64,000 nucleotides of DNA, from NCBI GenBank assembly GCA_022609375.1, contig JAGKQE010000017.1, forward strand, positions 186,001 to 250,000, written 5' to 3'. The notes below the pieces were generated by a model. It was not told the DNA's origin and did not search any database. It saw only the letters and a program-made list of their open reading frames with translations. This document shows positions 13,001-24,831 of this stretch, piece after piece. The DNA comes from Xenosphaeropsis pyriputrescens. Taxonomy: Eukaryota > Ascomycota > Leotiomycetes > Phacidiales > Phacidiaceae. Every line of letters begins with the position of its first letter. Positions within the stretch are counted from its first letter, which is position 1. Made by a program: the position numbers and the translations under genes.

Positions 13001-15132
13001 AAACACATGGGTCGAGTTCAATGACGACACTGTCATTCCATTCGACCCTGCTCTGATTGAGTCCAATTGTTTCGGAGGTCCCGATTACCGTAGCCCTGCA
13101 GACAATGGAAACTTCCATTTTGACAAGGTCTGGAGTGCATATATGCTGTTTTATCAGCGATCATCATCGATCGCATCACAGCAACAGGCTCTCCAACCTG
13201 CAGTGAATCTGGGGCCTGTTCATGTGCCTGTGGCGGATGAGGTCGCTCGCGTCATTGACGACGAAAACGAGGAGTTCCTGCGGAAGTACTGTCTTTACGA
13301 TCCTAGTCACGCCCCTTTCGTGGCTCAGATGTTTGAGAACATGTTTTACATTAGCCAGGACGCATGCTCTCCTCAACATAGTGTCGAAAACCAAACCTTA
13401 GAAGGTGTTCTCAATCACTTCAATCAAGTGGTTACCCGAGCTGCAGACGCCAACGATGTCACAATATATTTCACATGCCTTTCGAAGGCATTCAGAAGGT
13501 GTACACTGTGTGCTCTGAAGTTTTTGCAATGGGTCGTACGACAACCTGACGCTCTACGATGTATGCTTCTACGGTCACCAGAGACTAGCGTGCGAGGCAG
13601 CATTGCCCAACTAATCGTGAATGCTCTTGCGAGTATAGATCGAGATTTTACGTCCAGTGTCGACACTGATGATTCTGACGGTTCTGTCGAGGACCTACAT
13701 GGAAACCAGAGCGCCGAATGCTTCGTACCGGTGGCGAATTCAGTCTATAAGCTTTTTGACTACTTCCATCAGCATACGAGAGCATGGCCAGAGTTCTTTC
13801 AGCTACTAATTAACATGGCTTCCAAGAAATCACAAAAACTTTGGTGGTTAGACCAGGGTCTTCTCTACAAGTTGCTCAACATCATCATGGTGGATCAAAA
13901 CCTTGATCTGACGCCACAGCTATCGAAACTGCTAAGTATTCTGTCTCGCAAAAACGTTTCTCGGACAGTTTCTTGGGACAATCTTATTGCCCTCGTGGAC
14001 CTACTCCTCAGAACCTGTGATCTCACGTCGGAGACCCCTGCAGGAGATGATCAGACCCGCACTGTCTATCTACAAGAGTCTCGTGTGCCTATTAATCGGA
14101 GAGAGCTGCAATTGATAACACTACATTGGACTGAGTCTGAAATCAATGTTTTGCTAGAAAAGTTACTGGCTCTCAATTCCAACAATGACGCTACACAGTC
14201 AATTCTGAGGCAAATCCTGAGGATGCCAGAACAAGCTACTCACGTGGAGAGTACTATCTTTCATGGCCTTAGAAGACGGGCAGCGCTTCCTGTCGGGCCT
14301 TACCTACGTGCAGCGTCGACATACTGCGAAACTGTCAACATCGAAGACTCGGTCTTCCGCATGTTCGATGCTGTCACAAAAGCATTAATGGTAGTTGATT
14401 ACGATGAGGCGAAAGACTTCTTACAGTTCTACAAAATTTTACATCGGCTTCCTGCGAAACCAGACAATCCCATGCGAAGGAGCTTTCTCCAACGGCTTCT
14501 GAATGATTTGACATCCTGGGCACCGCAACTGCTGTTGAGAGCCACTCCTGAGGTTCACGCTGACACAGAGGAATTCTTGCGAAATGAACTGTTCAGCAAG
14601 CTCGAAGAACCATATGCCGATGAACCAAAGGGGAACAAAGCATCAGACGAACCAGACGAACCAGACGAACCAGACGAAGCTGTTTATGCCGAGATTGTCC
14701 GACGCCTAGGCGTAAGCTGTCTACAGACTCTCGATGACTATTTTGTTCTTCCTCGAAAGCAGCCAATCAAGTCAAGCTTGGTGAGCATTAGGAGCATCAT
14801 CGAAGCTTGTAGGCGATCCTTCGAGTTGGACCCTGAAATGGAAGATGCTGAAGATGAAGAGTGGGCTCGGTTGTATGGTAGTGAGTGGTTAAATCTATCC
14901 CTAGCCATCAAGCATCACTAATAAACCCACAGACACCATAAGCTATCTAGAACGATTTTCCGTTGAGGAAGCAGAAGACCCAGCTTCGGGTAGGTCCCAT
15001 GACGACGCAATCCATCTTGATGGTTACTAATTCTTCTTAGAGTGGGATGATTCTCAATCCATGAGCTCTGGGCACTTCGACCCCTTAGAATATGTTGCAG
15101 ATGCCCTGATGGATCCCGAAGCAGCTTACTGA
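7032..15132 (+). CDS. giant ubiquitin carboxyl-terminal hydrolase, USP9X/USP34-like
   Basis: Cysteine protease predicted to remove ubiquitin from substrates. Eleven exons: 7032-7668, 7722-7881, 7933-10663, 10710-10871, 10930-11080, 11134-11651, 11698-11804, 11853-12061, 12106-14880, 14933-14989, 15041-15132; 2532 residues with phase kept throughout. Residues 1-210 are polar, Ser/Pro-rich and acidic, probably disordered. A long helical region follows, with a ubiquitin-like segment near 1060-1135. The USP catalytic domain spans about 1580-1910: Cys box GLRNLSNTCYLNS (nucleophile near Cys1592), two CxxC-like zinc ligand pairs, and His box GHYYSYI (near His1843). A catalytic domain placed well inside a 2500-residue protein is typical of USP9X/USP34/FAF relatives. 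A DEP tripeptide run lies near 14644-14680. Introns are 44-58 bases. An alternative start 39 bases upstream (6993) is possible. Confidence 0.88.
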
Positions 15133-16374
15133 TCGATGGTTCTCTCTTTTCTTATTCAACAAACTTTTATGACTTTACGACCTCAGAATTTCTGTCCTTC
15201 GGTTTTCCCAGTCGCGGTGCAGCGAAGTAGCGAAAAACTCGCATGGCGTTTGGGGCGAGATGGAGATGAGCCGGGCGTGGCCATCGTCGAAATCAGAAAA
15301 TGGTAGATGAATGAATGCATAAAACGGCGTATGGAGCAGCCAAATTGCCAAACGTTGATGCCACGGTAAAAAATCTCTTTACATGGTCTTATTGACGGCA
15401 GTGGGATGGGATTGTAGTTTGTTGCTTTTTTGCTCTTTGCTCTTTGCTCTTTGCTTGCCGGTCTATCGATTCTGGCTGTAAGATATGGTTCTATTTTCAA
15501 TCAAGGTTTTGATAAATTTGCTGGTTTTTGATTGTAGTATATATACATCGAGGATGATTTGTGAACAATGTGAATATCCTGAGATCTACTGTGCTCGCCA
15601 TTAAAGGACATATCAACCTAATCGTAAGCCCTCTTTGCTCAACGAGCTTTTCTTCGATTCTGTAGCGCAGTCTAAGAGTCATATACTGAAGTAATCTCTC
15701 GGGCCTCATTCCTCTTAGTTTCTTTGTCCTATCATAAAACTGTCACCTCTCACGCAGTTATCTCATGTACAACAGTAAACGAACAGTTCTATGCCATGGA
15801 GAGACAGTTGAAGTCATGTTACCTGCAAACTGTTCATTTCCGATGCTGTTACCACCATCATGATTGTGGCCATCGATTGGTCGCTGCTATCACCTCTTGT
15901 CAAACCAACCATGTCGTGTGGCAGACTGGTGATAATATTGAAGATGAATAGGTTTGTTAGTGATGACAGTGATAGCGATAACAACAGCACTGATATGTAC
16001 AGAAGCTCGGCATCAATAAGACTAATAATGGCGGGCAACAGCTTGTCTATTGCAACACCAATGCTAACCTATATACATGTACTGCTATGACCATCTACGA
16101 GCTTCGGAATAGTAAAAGGTGCCAAGAAGGTAAAGTAAACGCCCAGCCCAATGCAAAATCCATCGCTCCAGTTAGCCCCACAGTTCCCAGAGTGACCCCC
16201 CTTCCCAGTTTGTTCATGTCATAAGCCACTTCTGTTATCCTCGCCTCCACCGATTATCGATAATTAAGAATAATCCCTGCTGTGTGCTCTAATACTTCCG
16301 TTCTGCATGAGAGGGGTGAAAAGTAATGGATGTGGATGTAGAGCGATGCTCAATGTAGGCTTGTGAAGGTGTCT
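15133..16374. other. convergent intergenic, deubiquitinase / BimA
   Basis: About 1.2 kb between two 3' ends. A short tandem run of TTTGCTC units lies near 15425-15455. Several frames of 60-105 codons occur on both strands but lack conserved composition or splice support. Nothing else seen. Confidence 0.55.
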
Positions 16375-18939
16375 TCACATCGTCATATCATTAACTTCGT
16401 CGTCTGTTTCCTCATCTTCTTCCTCCATGCTTTCTATCGCCTCCTTGATTTGTTGGCTGGCCTAGACGAAGATTAGTATCGGTAGAACTTCAAGGCTTTC
16501 ACAAAAACTTACCTTCGGGTCTAGATTGAGGGCAACTGTGAAGTGCTTAACAGCGTTACGCTTATCTCCAATACCCTTGTACAGTTTCCCAAGCAAGAAG
16601 TGTACCATTGCCTCATCAGGTGCCAGGTCCTTGAGGTAAAGTAGTTCCCTGAGAGCCTCTTTCATCATACCAAGTGCCATCATTGCTCTTGCCTTCTTGA
16701 ATCTCGCCAAGGCGCTTCGTGGGGCAAGTTCAGTAGCTCTACCAAAGTATGCCAGTGCTTGCTTGTGGTTCTTCTGACGCTCAAGGACTGTTCCAATGCA
16801 GCAGATGAGAACAGCATTAGTAGGGTTAATCTTCGACGCCTTTTGGTAATGGAGAAGAGCGTCATCATATTTGCCAAGCTTCTCATTGACCCTTGCGATA
16901 CCATACAGAGCGTTGTAGTGACGACCCTCGGCACGCAAACTCATTCGATATGCAGCCAGCGCCTTGTCGTATTCTTCGTTCGCGACATGCTCATGTCCTT
17001 GAAGAGTGAACGCATAGGCAAACTTGGGGTCAAGTTGTGTAGCACGTTTGAAACAACGAAGAGCTTGCTCGTGATCCCGAGCAAGTGACCAAGCATTGCC
17101 GAGAGCACACCAAGCTTGTGGTGATTTCCAGGAGGAATCCACAAGCTCGTGAGCTAAGAAAGAGAGATCAGTTTCCCGCTTTAGATGCCAAAGAATGGTC
17201 GAGTAGACCTCCATGTCCTCGAAGCGGGTCGGAGCGATAATCCTAATGCGCTTATAAAATGCTTCAGCATCGACGTATGCAGCTTGCTCGTAGTGAGCTC
17301 TTCCCAACTGCGCAAGAAGCCAAGGTGTGTCTTGATGAGCCCGTGGAATTGAACTGTAGATTTGTAGAGCATCTTGACAATTGAACTTGGAAAGTGCAAA
17401 GAAGCCGCTACCAAGTTTTCGGAAGAGGTCAAGTAGAGCTCTTATAGCCTCATCCTGTTTGACAATTTCAGCCTCAGATTGTCGTGAAGAATTTGGCGGT
17501 TGACTAGAAGATGGTGCTCCATTGGATTTCTGTTCCCGATTGTCAATTTCCATTGAATCCTCAGCGACCCTACGAGAGCCACTAACTACTCTACTGCTAG
17601 TGGTTGTAGTGCTGGATCCTGGTCTCATAATCCTTGATATGGGTGGTTTCGCCTTCTTCAATTCTCGCGTCTGATTCGGTGGTACAGCCGATGAAGGTTG
17701 CTTGCTGGAAGGCCGCATCTGGCTGAACAACCTAGCACTTCGCCTTTGTGGTGCGCCTGGATCCTCTTGTGATGACCTCGATTGCACGACGTGACCAGAA
17801 ATAGTACGTTTTCCGTTTGTGGGCATGCCATTTGGTTGTCTCATTGAGACTGGCCCTTCTGAACCATCTATTGTTGTATCTTGTCGTCTCCTGAGGTCCC
17901 TTGTCGACACTACTCTGTTTAGTTTTTGAGGAGCATCTGAATCACCAATTGTCCCATGTAACGTGCGGTTTTTCCTTAAAGGTGCTTGAGGTGGCTCTAG
18001 CGTGAATGCCGAGAGAGGTCCCGGATCCCGTCTATTTGGTCCTAAGTTAACATCTATCGAAGCACTTGGACCTGTAGGTGTCTCCATTGCTTCAGGCCCA
18101 ATACCCCCACCTCCAAGTGCTGGCACGTGAGAAATGCTGGAATTGCTCTCATTGCCCTTCTGTGACAGACCAAAACTGCTGAACAAACCGCCTGCAGTAG
18201 GTCTCGATGGGACATTATTGAATGGGTCTGCGGCATCTAGCACAATCGAAGTCGGTCGAGGTCCAGGCCGGTTCTGTGTATGTTCCGTTTGTGTCGCTAG
18301 CAATGTTGATTCTTTGCCATTCTGTATCGAGATGTTTTCGACTTGATATGTGTTTGACTTCAGCAAAGCCTCCAATTCGGGACCCATTTTGAAAATGTTC
18401 TGTACCCTGACGTTGGCTCCCAGTTCACAAAGTCCCGTAAAAGCGTCCCACATGAATGGGTTCAACTTCAACGATTCTTCGTAGTAGCTAGCTGCCCGTC
18501 TCACATTTGCATCGCCTCCCCAACCCTGGTACAATTTCGCAAGTAAGCAGTTCACAGCCGCAGCATCTGGCAAATGTTGTCGTGACCACTGGGAATGTCG
18601 TCCGAATGTGTTCCTTCCACCCCATGATCCCCGACTCTTTTCCAATGCTTGTACGCCATCCTTAAACCGCTCGAGTTCCAGGCATGCCTGTGCATAGATG
18701 TGGGCGCATCCAAGATGTGCACCCTTCCACCCATGCTGCTTGCTGTATTCGTACGCAGATCTGTAATCGCCTAATCGAAGGTGGCATAACGAGAGGAAAT
18801 ATGAGGAGTCGGCGGATCGATCGTATGCTGTAAGTCTTTCGGCCATAAACAGAGCATTGTTCAAGAGGTTATTATCGATGTGGTAGTAGATGAGCTGCCG
18901 CAGCTGGTTCGTAATATAGGTGTCTTTCGGCGGCGCCAT
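16375..18939 (-). CDS. bimA: anaphase-promoting complex subunit Cdc27/BimA (APC3)
   Basis: TPR scaffold subunit of the APC/C ubiquitin ligase, which binds the IR tails of Cdc20/Cdh1 and Apc10 and drives mitotic exit. Two exons, 18939-16513 and 16461-16375 (intron 16462-16512), 837 residues. The N-terminal half begins with LRQLIYYHIDNNLLNNALF, the APC3 dimerisation TPR signature, and continues to about residue 230. Residues about 240-480 are polar, rich in Ser/Arg/Gln and likely disordered and phosphorylated. A C-terminal array of about eight TPRs fills 490-815, for example WCALGNAWSLARDHEQALRCF. The short last exon ends in an acidic tail (EEEDEETDDEVND). The ATG at 18939 (MAPPKDT) is preferred; an in-frame ATG lies five codons upstream. 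Divergent from SND2. Confidence 0.93.
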
Positions 18940-19683
18940 GGTGGCAATGACCAAAATTGAATATCAGAGGCTCAGAAAATGTGTTGCTCATGAAGGCCTA
19001 GCCATATGTGGTGATGTAAGATGTGCGGCGGTTAACTTTGCGCAACCGTACGTCTAACAGTCTGAGCGAGCCGCAAGAGTTCCTGCTGTACAGGGAATCG
19101 GATGTTTCGAGATGTTACTCGTTCGGGTATCGTGTCGAATTTTAAAGCGTCAGAAGAAGTGTGCACTTCTGAGTGATGAGCGAGCGTCGCAGAGGGTCGC
19201 AAGAATCAGTTGCAGCTGTGTGAATTAACGATCAGGCAAGTCTGCCGACGGAGTGATGACGGTGCTGATGGTGGACATTAATGAAGGCAAAGTACGCTTT
19301 CAAAGAAAATGATATCATCCGAGGCCAGAGAAAGCGATAATTGAGGAGAAACAAATTCTCGATATTGAGGAGGTTAGTAAGAGGTCACGACTGAGACTCA
19401 TACGAAGCTCAAGTGCTTCGCGATGTTGTGGTGCAGCTGTTGATCAACCATTTCATTGGTCCGTCGTACAGTTGACGCCAGGAATTTTGCCTCAGCAACA
19501 ATCGTTCTGCTTATGTCAGCTATAGCTTTGTGTGTATCAGCCTCGCCACGCAACCGTATCCGGAGAGCTTCCGATTTCCCATCAACAGCTTCAAGCTCGT
19601 GCCTGCAACGGAATCCTTCGGCACAATTTCGAACTGCGCTACAAATCATCCCAAAAGGGTGTTTTAGTCTTAATTCAATTGCA
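18940..19683. promoter_or_regulatory. divergent intergenic region BimA / SND2
   Basis: About 740 bases that should contain both promoters. GAG/TCG-rich segments lie near 19050-19200. The frame of SND2 stays open upstream to 19456 by chance. A 205-codon antisense frame (19398-20015) covers part of it but shows no family resemblance. Confidence 0.5.
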
Positions 19684-20243
19684 ATGGCACAAAAGGCTCG
19701 CAAAGATCGTGCGAGAGGCAATGAAGCAAGTCTCAAAGCTTTGCACATTGGTAGCGCCGCAATCAACGCCGTTTTCATAATATGGTGCTTTATCCTACCA
19801 TTTACCGCCAAGCGCTCCGCCATTGCATACATACTTCTTTCAATTCCATCTTGGGTAGCACAGTATATCCTCGAAACTACTGGACGGCCAAGGTACGTTG
19901 AAGGGCAAATGAAGAACAGCGGGGAGGACTTGTCAGCTCCCGGCCTTACGGAATACCTATTCGATATTGTATGGATTACTTGGGCGTCTTTGATCTCCGT
20001 GGTACTTTTTGGCAACTGGGGATGGTTGTTGTTTGTAAGTTGGTTGGCTTTTCATCTGCATCCGTGTACAGCGGGCTAACCATGACTTCCAAGACTTCGG
20101 TACCAATATTCGGGCTTTACAAGGGATGGGGACTTCTGGGAATGGCACGAGGAATGGTCGGAGGGGCAAATGGAGCACCTATGGAGCAGCAGCAACAACA
20201 ACCAATGGCTGGAAACAGAAAACAGCGAAGGCAGGCGGCATAA
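19684..20243 (+). CDS. SND2: SRP-independent ER targeting protein Snd2 / TMEM208 (DUF788)
   Basis: ER membrane protein of the SND pathway, which targets proteins to the ER independently of SRP. Exons 19684-20034 and 20094-20243, 166 residues. It begins MAQKARKDRARGN, a basic start typical of the family. Hydrophobic segments occur near residues 20-45 (INAVFIIWCFILPF), 48-66 (IAYILLSIPSWVAQYIL) and 98-120. The family's PIFGLYKGWGL block is restored after the intron. The tail has a glutamine run and a basic end (NRKQRRQ). The frame remains open for 76 codons upstream, but the MAQKARK start fits the family and the upstream part does not. Confidence 0.85.
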
Positions 20244-20476
20244 TTTCATTTGATAAATAACATTGATGCATAACCTCTCGCGAACAGTACTCTGCCCAAA
20301 AACCCATCATTTGGCGCCTCGCTTTGCTAGTAAGGTAGAGTTGATCTGTTATTCGTAGGACCACAACTGTAAACGCATCTCCACAAACTCCACGACCTCA
20401 CTTAGGCGGCGTCTATAGCTCAGCCACCCCTAGCATCAGGTCATAATTATCAAAATCGTTTCCAGTATCAAGCTTC

Positions 20477-21578
20477 TTAGAAAGCAAAGACTTGGTCCTC
20501 CAACTTGCTAACAGGTCTAGCCTTGGCAAATCCAAGAGACTCAGAACCCTTCTTCATGGCGCTAATCATAGGTGGTGGACCACAAAGAAGAAGCTTGACG
20601 TCAGAAGCTGGCTTTGGAAGATATTTCTGTAAAAACTACTTAGCACGTCAAGTCATGTCTGATAGGTGTCGAAACTCACAGTCATCATTTCTGGGGTAAC
20701 AAATCCAACTTCACCGGTCCAGCCCTCAGGTGGGTTGTTCAAGACATACTGGACTCTGAATCCCGAGTCCTCGGCTGCCAGTTGGTCCAAGTCCTCCTTC
20801 AACAGGATGTCCTCCTTGTTTACGTTGGCGAAAAGAAGATCGACCTCGGTCTTGTCACCAGCAGCGCGACCACGAATAACAGCACGGATGATCTGCAACA
20901 TTGGAGTGATACCGGTTCCACCGGCAATCATACCAAAATGTCTGACCATGTTTGGGGTGTAGACCATAGCTCCCTTTGGGCCCTTGATCTTGATTGTCTG
21001 TCCAATAACGAGACCTGCCATGTACTTGGAAATGTTACCAGTTGGGTAGGACTTGATGAGAAGGTCGAAGTAGCCTGGCTGATGGTCGCCGCTGATTGGA
21101 GTGTAAGATCGAACAATTTCTTTCTCCCCCTCCTTCAAAGTAGCTGCAATAGAGATATGTTGGCCAATTGGAAGACCGAGGATCGAGTTTGGAGTTGGAA
21201 GCTTGAATCGGTAGCTGGAGGATATTAGCTCGCTGAGTATATCAATTCCAAGAATTGCAGACTTACATTGCGACATTGTGAGAGATAACAGTCTTCTCCT
21301 GGAGCTCAAAATCCTGGAGAACGTTTGGCTTCAAAATTGGACGAACCTCTACATCGTTTGTTAGAACAATCGGCCCCATGAATAGGAGCTATACAATGGA
21401 CTTTGTACTTACGGCTGCTCCAGAACTTGTAGCCTCCAAGTGCCAATGCGAGAGCAACAGCGAATGGCAGCCACTCCCTTTTAACAATGGCGCAGCCGAC
21501 AATCAACAGGCCTGAGGGAATATAGATGCCATCGATATAAGTCTTCGAAAGAAGTGGCTTTTGCTCTATTGTGGACAT
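20477..21578 (-). CDS. CBR1: NADH-cytochrome b5 reductase 1
   Basis: FAD enzyme that passes electrons from NADH to cytochrome b5 for sterol and fatty-acid desaturation, and in yeast for diphthamide synthesis; anchored to ER or outer mitochondrial membrane. Four exons: 21578-21413, 21348-21267, 21214-20680, 20626-20477; 310 residues, the usual fungal length. An N-terminal hydrophobic anchor lies around residues 20-52. FAD-binding RSYTPIS is at 118-124, a phosphate-binding GPKGAM follows near 161-166, the NADH motif GGTGITPM is at 181-188 and CGPPPM is at 276-281. The C-terminus VFAF is typical. All four introns' neighbours restore conserved text. Its 3' end faces that of SND2 across 233 bases. 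Confidence 0.95.
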
Positions 21579-23434
21579 GGTGACCCAATTCCTATGAGAA
21601 CAGAAAAGAGAACTAATTAGTTTAACCAGTAATTATTTGAAGGGGCAATAACAGACTATTTGTTCTCACGCACTTACTCTTTGATAACAGCTGTACGGAG
21701 TTCTGAGTTCTGACACTGTATAGATGTTCGATATCGGCAGAATGAATTCGGGTGTTGGTAGAAGCTACATAGGTAAATGTTGAATATATTGGGCTGCTAT
21801 ATAGGTACGTGCCGCTGGCCCTAGGTGCTCCGACTGAGGGGATGAACATCAGCGTCGCGGGAAAGCTTCCTTGATATCGGCATTTTCAACGCTCTTTGTC
21901 ATCGCACAAATTGCGCGGCGCGCCGATGTCCAATTGCTTCAAGTATTTCTCCATCCTTCAATTTGTCGCTTACCCTACGTTCTTAGCTTTCCAGATGGAG
22001 GTTGGATGGCGATCTAGAACTATACTCGAATAGGCAATTTATTCCGGTGCAGCCGTGAGCTCTTTGATAAGTTGATAACCTCTGTATTGTCACACAAAAT
22101 CATAGATTCAATGGCTATCTACGGAATACGACACACAGAAGTAATAAGCTAATACAGTATTAGAATTGATGCTATCACGCCAGAGGCTTTCTCTGGTTGT
22201 TTTTACTTTACCTGTCTTCAAGGTTCTGGAATGTTTCTTGACAGCCAGTCTTATTCCGTGATTGGGGTTTGTACATACATGTACTTAATTGTGGTAAGTT
22301 TCAAGAAAGACTTACTAAAGATCTCGATCCATGCCAGGATGAAGAGGCTCTGGGAGCTCCAGAAGTACTAACTAAAAGGCATCTAGCTTTTCTGTCAGAA
22401 ACTGCTCCTGGAAATAGCTCTAACTGTTTGAAAATATGTTTCAAGACCAACGGTCGAAATCCAACATTTCAATCTCATTGCCCTGCTACCATAAATCACT
22501 CTTGTCTAAGCTGTTTTCGTTCCCCTTGTTTACTTGCCTGTTATCATCTTTACCAAGTTTTGATCATATTCTTATGAACCGTGGAGCATGCTTTTCTGTT
22601 CTGGATCCTCTCAATCCTTTCGTCCACAATCGTGCCCATAGGTTCGATCTTTATATGTTTTGTATCCTCGCTGGTTAGAACCCTTTTCTCTCAAGAAGTT
22701 ACCACCTCGGCATGATACATCATGACTTTGTTTCGTCTCTTGAGCTCATTTTATGATTCAACACGACAGGGATGGTATCTAAATTGTTCTTTTTTTGGAA
22801 CAAGAGCTAAAATGGACAGGGATGATGATATGTCCGTTACCGTTTTATTCCAAACATCATCGTCACTTCATAGTAATCCTGATATGAGGTTATACTGGTT
22901 TTTGAATCACAAAACATCATAAGATAGGGCTTGAAGGTACATACGAGCGCAACTTTCTTACAAATGAAATGCTCATATCTCAGGAAAAAGACAGGGAAAG
23001 ATCATGGGGTATAAGCATAAAAATCTGTCACGCGTTACACAATAATAGAAAAGTCCTACTTACTAGACATAAATGGCAAAACGGATGGTTGCATAGACAA
23101 GTACACTGTACGCCCAAGCTTCAAACAGGGGCATATCACTCCCCACAAGAGAATGAAACACTTGAAGTCTGGGGTGCCCCACACCCGAAATCGACTAAGA
23201 TACAGAGTTGCAATAATAGAGCTTCAATCCTCAAATGCCACAGTTATAGCTCGAGCTTTTATATCCATACCTTTATTCCCTTTTAATTCACTGCCAGTGG
23301 ACTTTGCATATACGTAGTACGTAGATAGCTGCAAGCAGTCCCGCAGTGATAAGATAAGATAAGATCTTAGCTTCCACATCAACGACGTCAATTGAGACGG
23401 TAGATTCACCTTCTTCTTCCTCCTCACACCTACA
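21579..23434. other. intergenic region between CBR1 and DUF3605 gene
   Basis: About 1.86 kb between divergently read genes. It should include both promoters. The middle (22150-23250) contains several short frames of 60-105 codons on the + strand with no recognisable domain and no coherent splice partners. No RNA gene or repeat family seen. Confidence 0.5.
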
Positions 23435-24278
23435 ATGGGTGAGGTCGATCGTGCTGTTGTGAGCGATACCCCGGAGTTCGAGTCTTCCAAAGCACCATTT
23501 GAACTTACTGAGTCGGACAAGTGGGTCCTCTCTCATACAGATGAGGAATTTAAGGGGCATAGCTGGGAAGATTTGAAGGAAATCATAGGTATGTGAATAG
23601 ACATTCTATCTCGGTTATCTCTTTCTTTCTGTATCACTGCTCGAGGAGTTTATAGCTTCTTTGTGGTATTAATTTTGAGCCATGGCAGGGATTACTGGCT
23701 TTTAATCACGTGTACTGTTTAACAAACCCACCTGCTATCCATGTCGCGTTATTTAAGAAACCCAAACTAATTCCTAAGTAGCAAAGAATGATCTAGCTAT
23801 CCTTAAGCGCAAGCCATCCGACCTCCGGAGATACATATCATGGTCTCAGTCTACAGCTGCAGCATACGGAAGCGTTACAAATTTCGTAGTTCAAGAACGG
23901 CTACGCTGGACGCCGCCTTTCACGCCTGCCAGTAACTTACCTCTCAGCGACCCCCGGGATTACAAGATCCTTGTAAACGACTGGCCATATGGTATGCCAT
24001 CGAATATCAAGCATCTAATTGTATGGTCCAAAACTCCGTTTGAGACCGATGATAATATCGGCGATTTGACGCCACCAGCGAGGAAGTTGGTAGATAGCTT
24101 TGTGAGAAAAAAATTCACAAATAGGCTCGGTGGTGATGGAGCAAATAGAGTTCTCTGGTTCAAGAATTGGGTGGCGCTGCAGAGCGTCAGGTCGTTGCAA
24201 CATGTTCATGTCCTTGTGAGAGATCCGCCTGAAGACTTGTTGCAAGAGTGGTTGGAGGATGATGCGAAGGTAGAATGA
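23435..24278 (+). CDS. DUF3605 family protein (N-acetylglucosamine-induced protein 1-like)
   Basis: Fungal protein of unknown biochemical role; the family includes Gig1, a GlcNAc-induced cytoplasmic protein of Candida. Exons 23435-23588 and 23782-24278 with an unusually long 193-base intron; 216 residues. The N-terminal exon is acidic (DTPEFESSKAPFELTESDK) and ends with a Trp-containing helix (GHSWEDLKEII). After the intron come RRYISWSQSTAAAYGS, VVQERLRW and a YKILVNDWPYGMP block, then KHLIVWSKTPFE. The C-terminal part has WFKNWVALQSVRSLQHVHVL, characteristic of DUF3605. Phase is 1 at the junction and codons total 217 with stop. Family assignment is from motif memory. Confidence 0.8.
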
Positions 24279-24831
24279 ACGTCCAGAAGGCAATGGCGCG
24301 GATCAAATTGGACTACAGCTTCTCACTGATACATATTTAGATTATTGATAGATTGCATACAAATTTTGTTGTTTCTTCACTTATCACCAGAATTTTCTTT
24401 ACTGTGCTCAACTGTTCGGCGAGCATTATAGATGATGGCAAAGATGATAGAGATGTACTTGAAAGATCTAGAAAAGAGCATATTACATTCTTAGGCTATA
24501 CCCTACTTTGAATAGGTTCTGCTTTGAAGGAAGTTGACCACTTATAAAATGATGTAATTTCTCACAAGACTCCTAGTATGCATGAAGTGAAATCTTTAGT
24601 GAAAGTGGCTTTAAATCTCTGTTACCACTACCGCTGAATTGCTCAAGCTATATCATCTTGCCTGTGTTATCGAACAGCCGTATGCCTTGATTCTCCGTCT
24701 GATATGACTTCCATCAACCCATATCAGCTCCCAAAAAGATATATATCATGCCGAATAATCGCTGATGAATCTTTTGGCCAATGTAAATTTTTCCATTGGA
24801 TGATGACCTTACAATCATCGCAAAAGAGCCG
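24279..24831. other. convergent intergenic
   Basis: About 550 AT-rich bases between two 3' ends. Nothing beyond presumed 3' UTRs is visible. Confidence 0.55.

Noticed and set aside
19398..20015. 205-codon minus-strand frame overlapping SND2
   Set aside because: It lies antisense to a conserved gene, has no domain-like composition and no splice continuation; the plus-strand protein matches a family.
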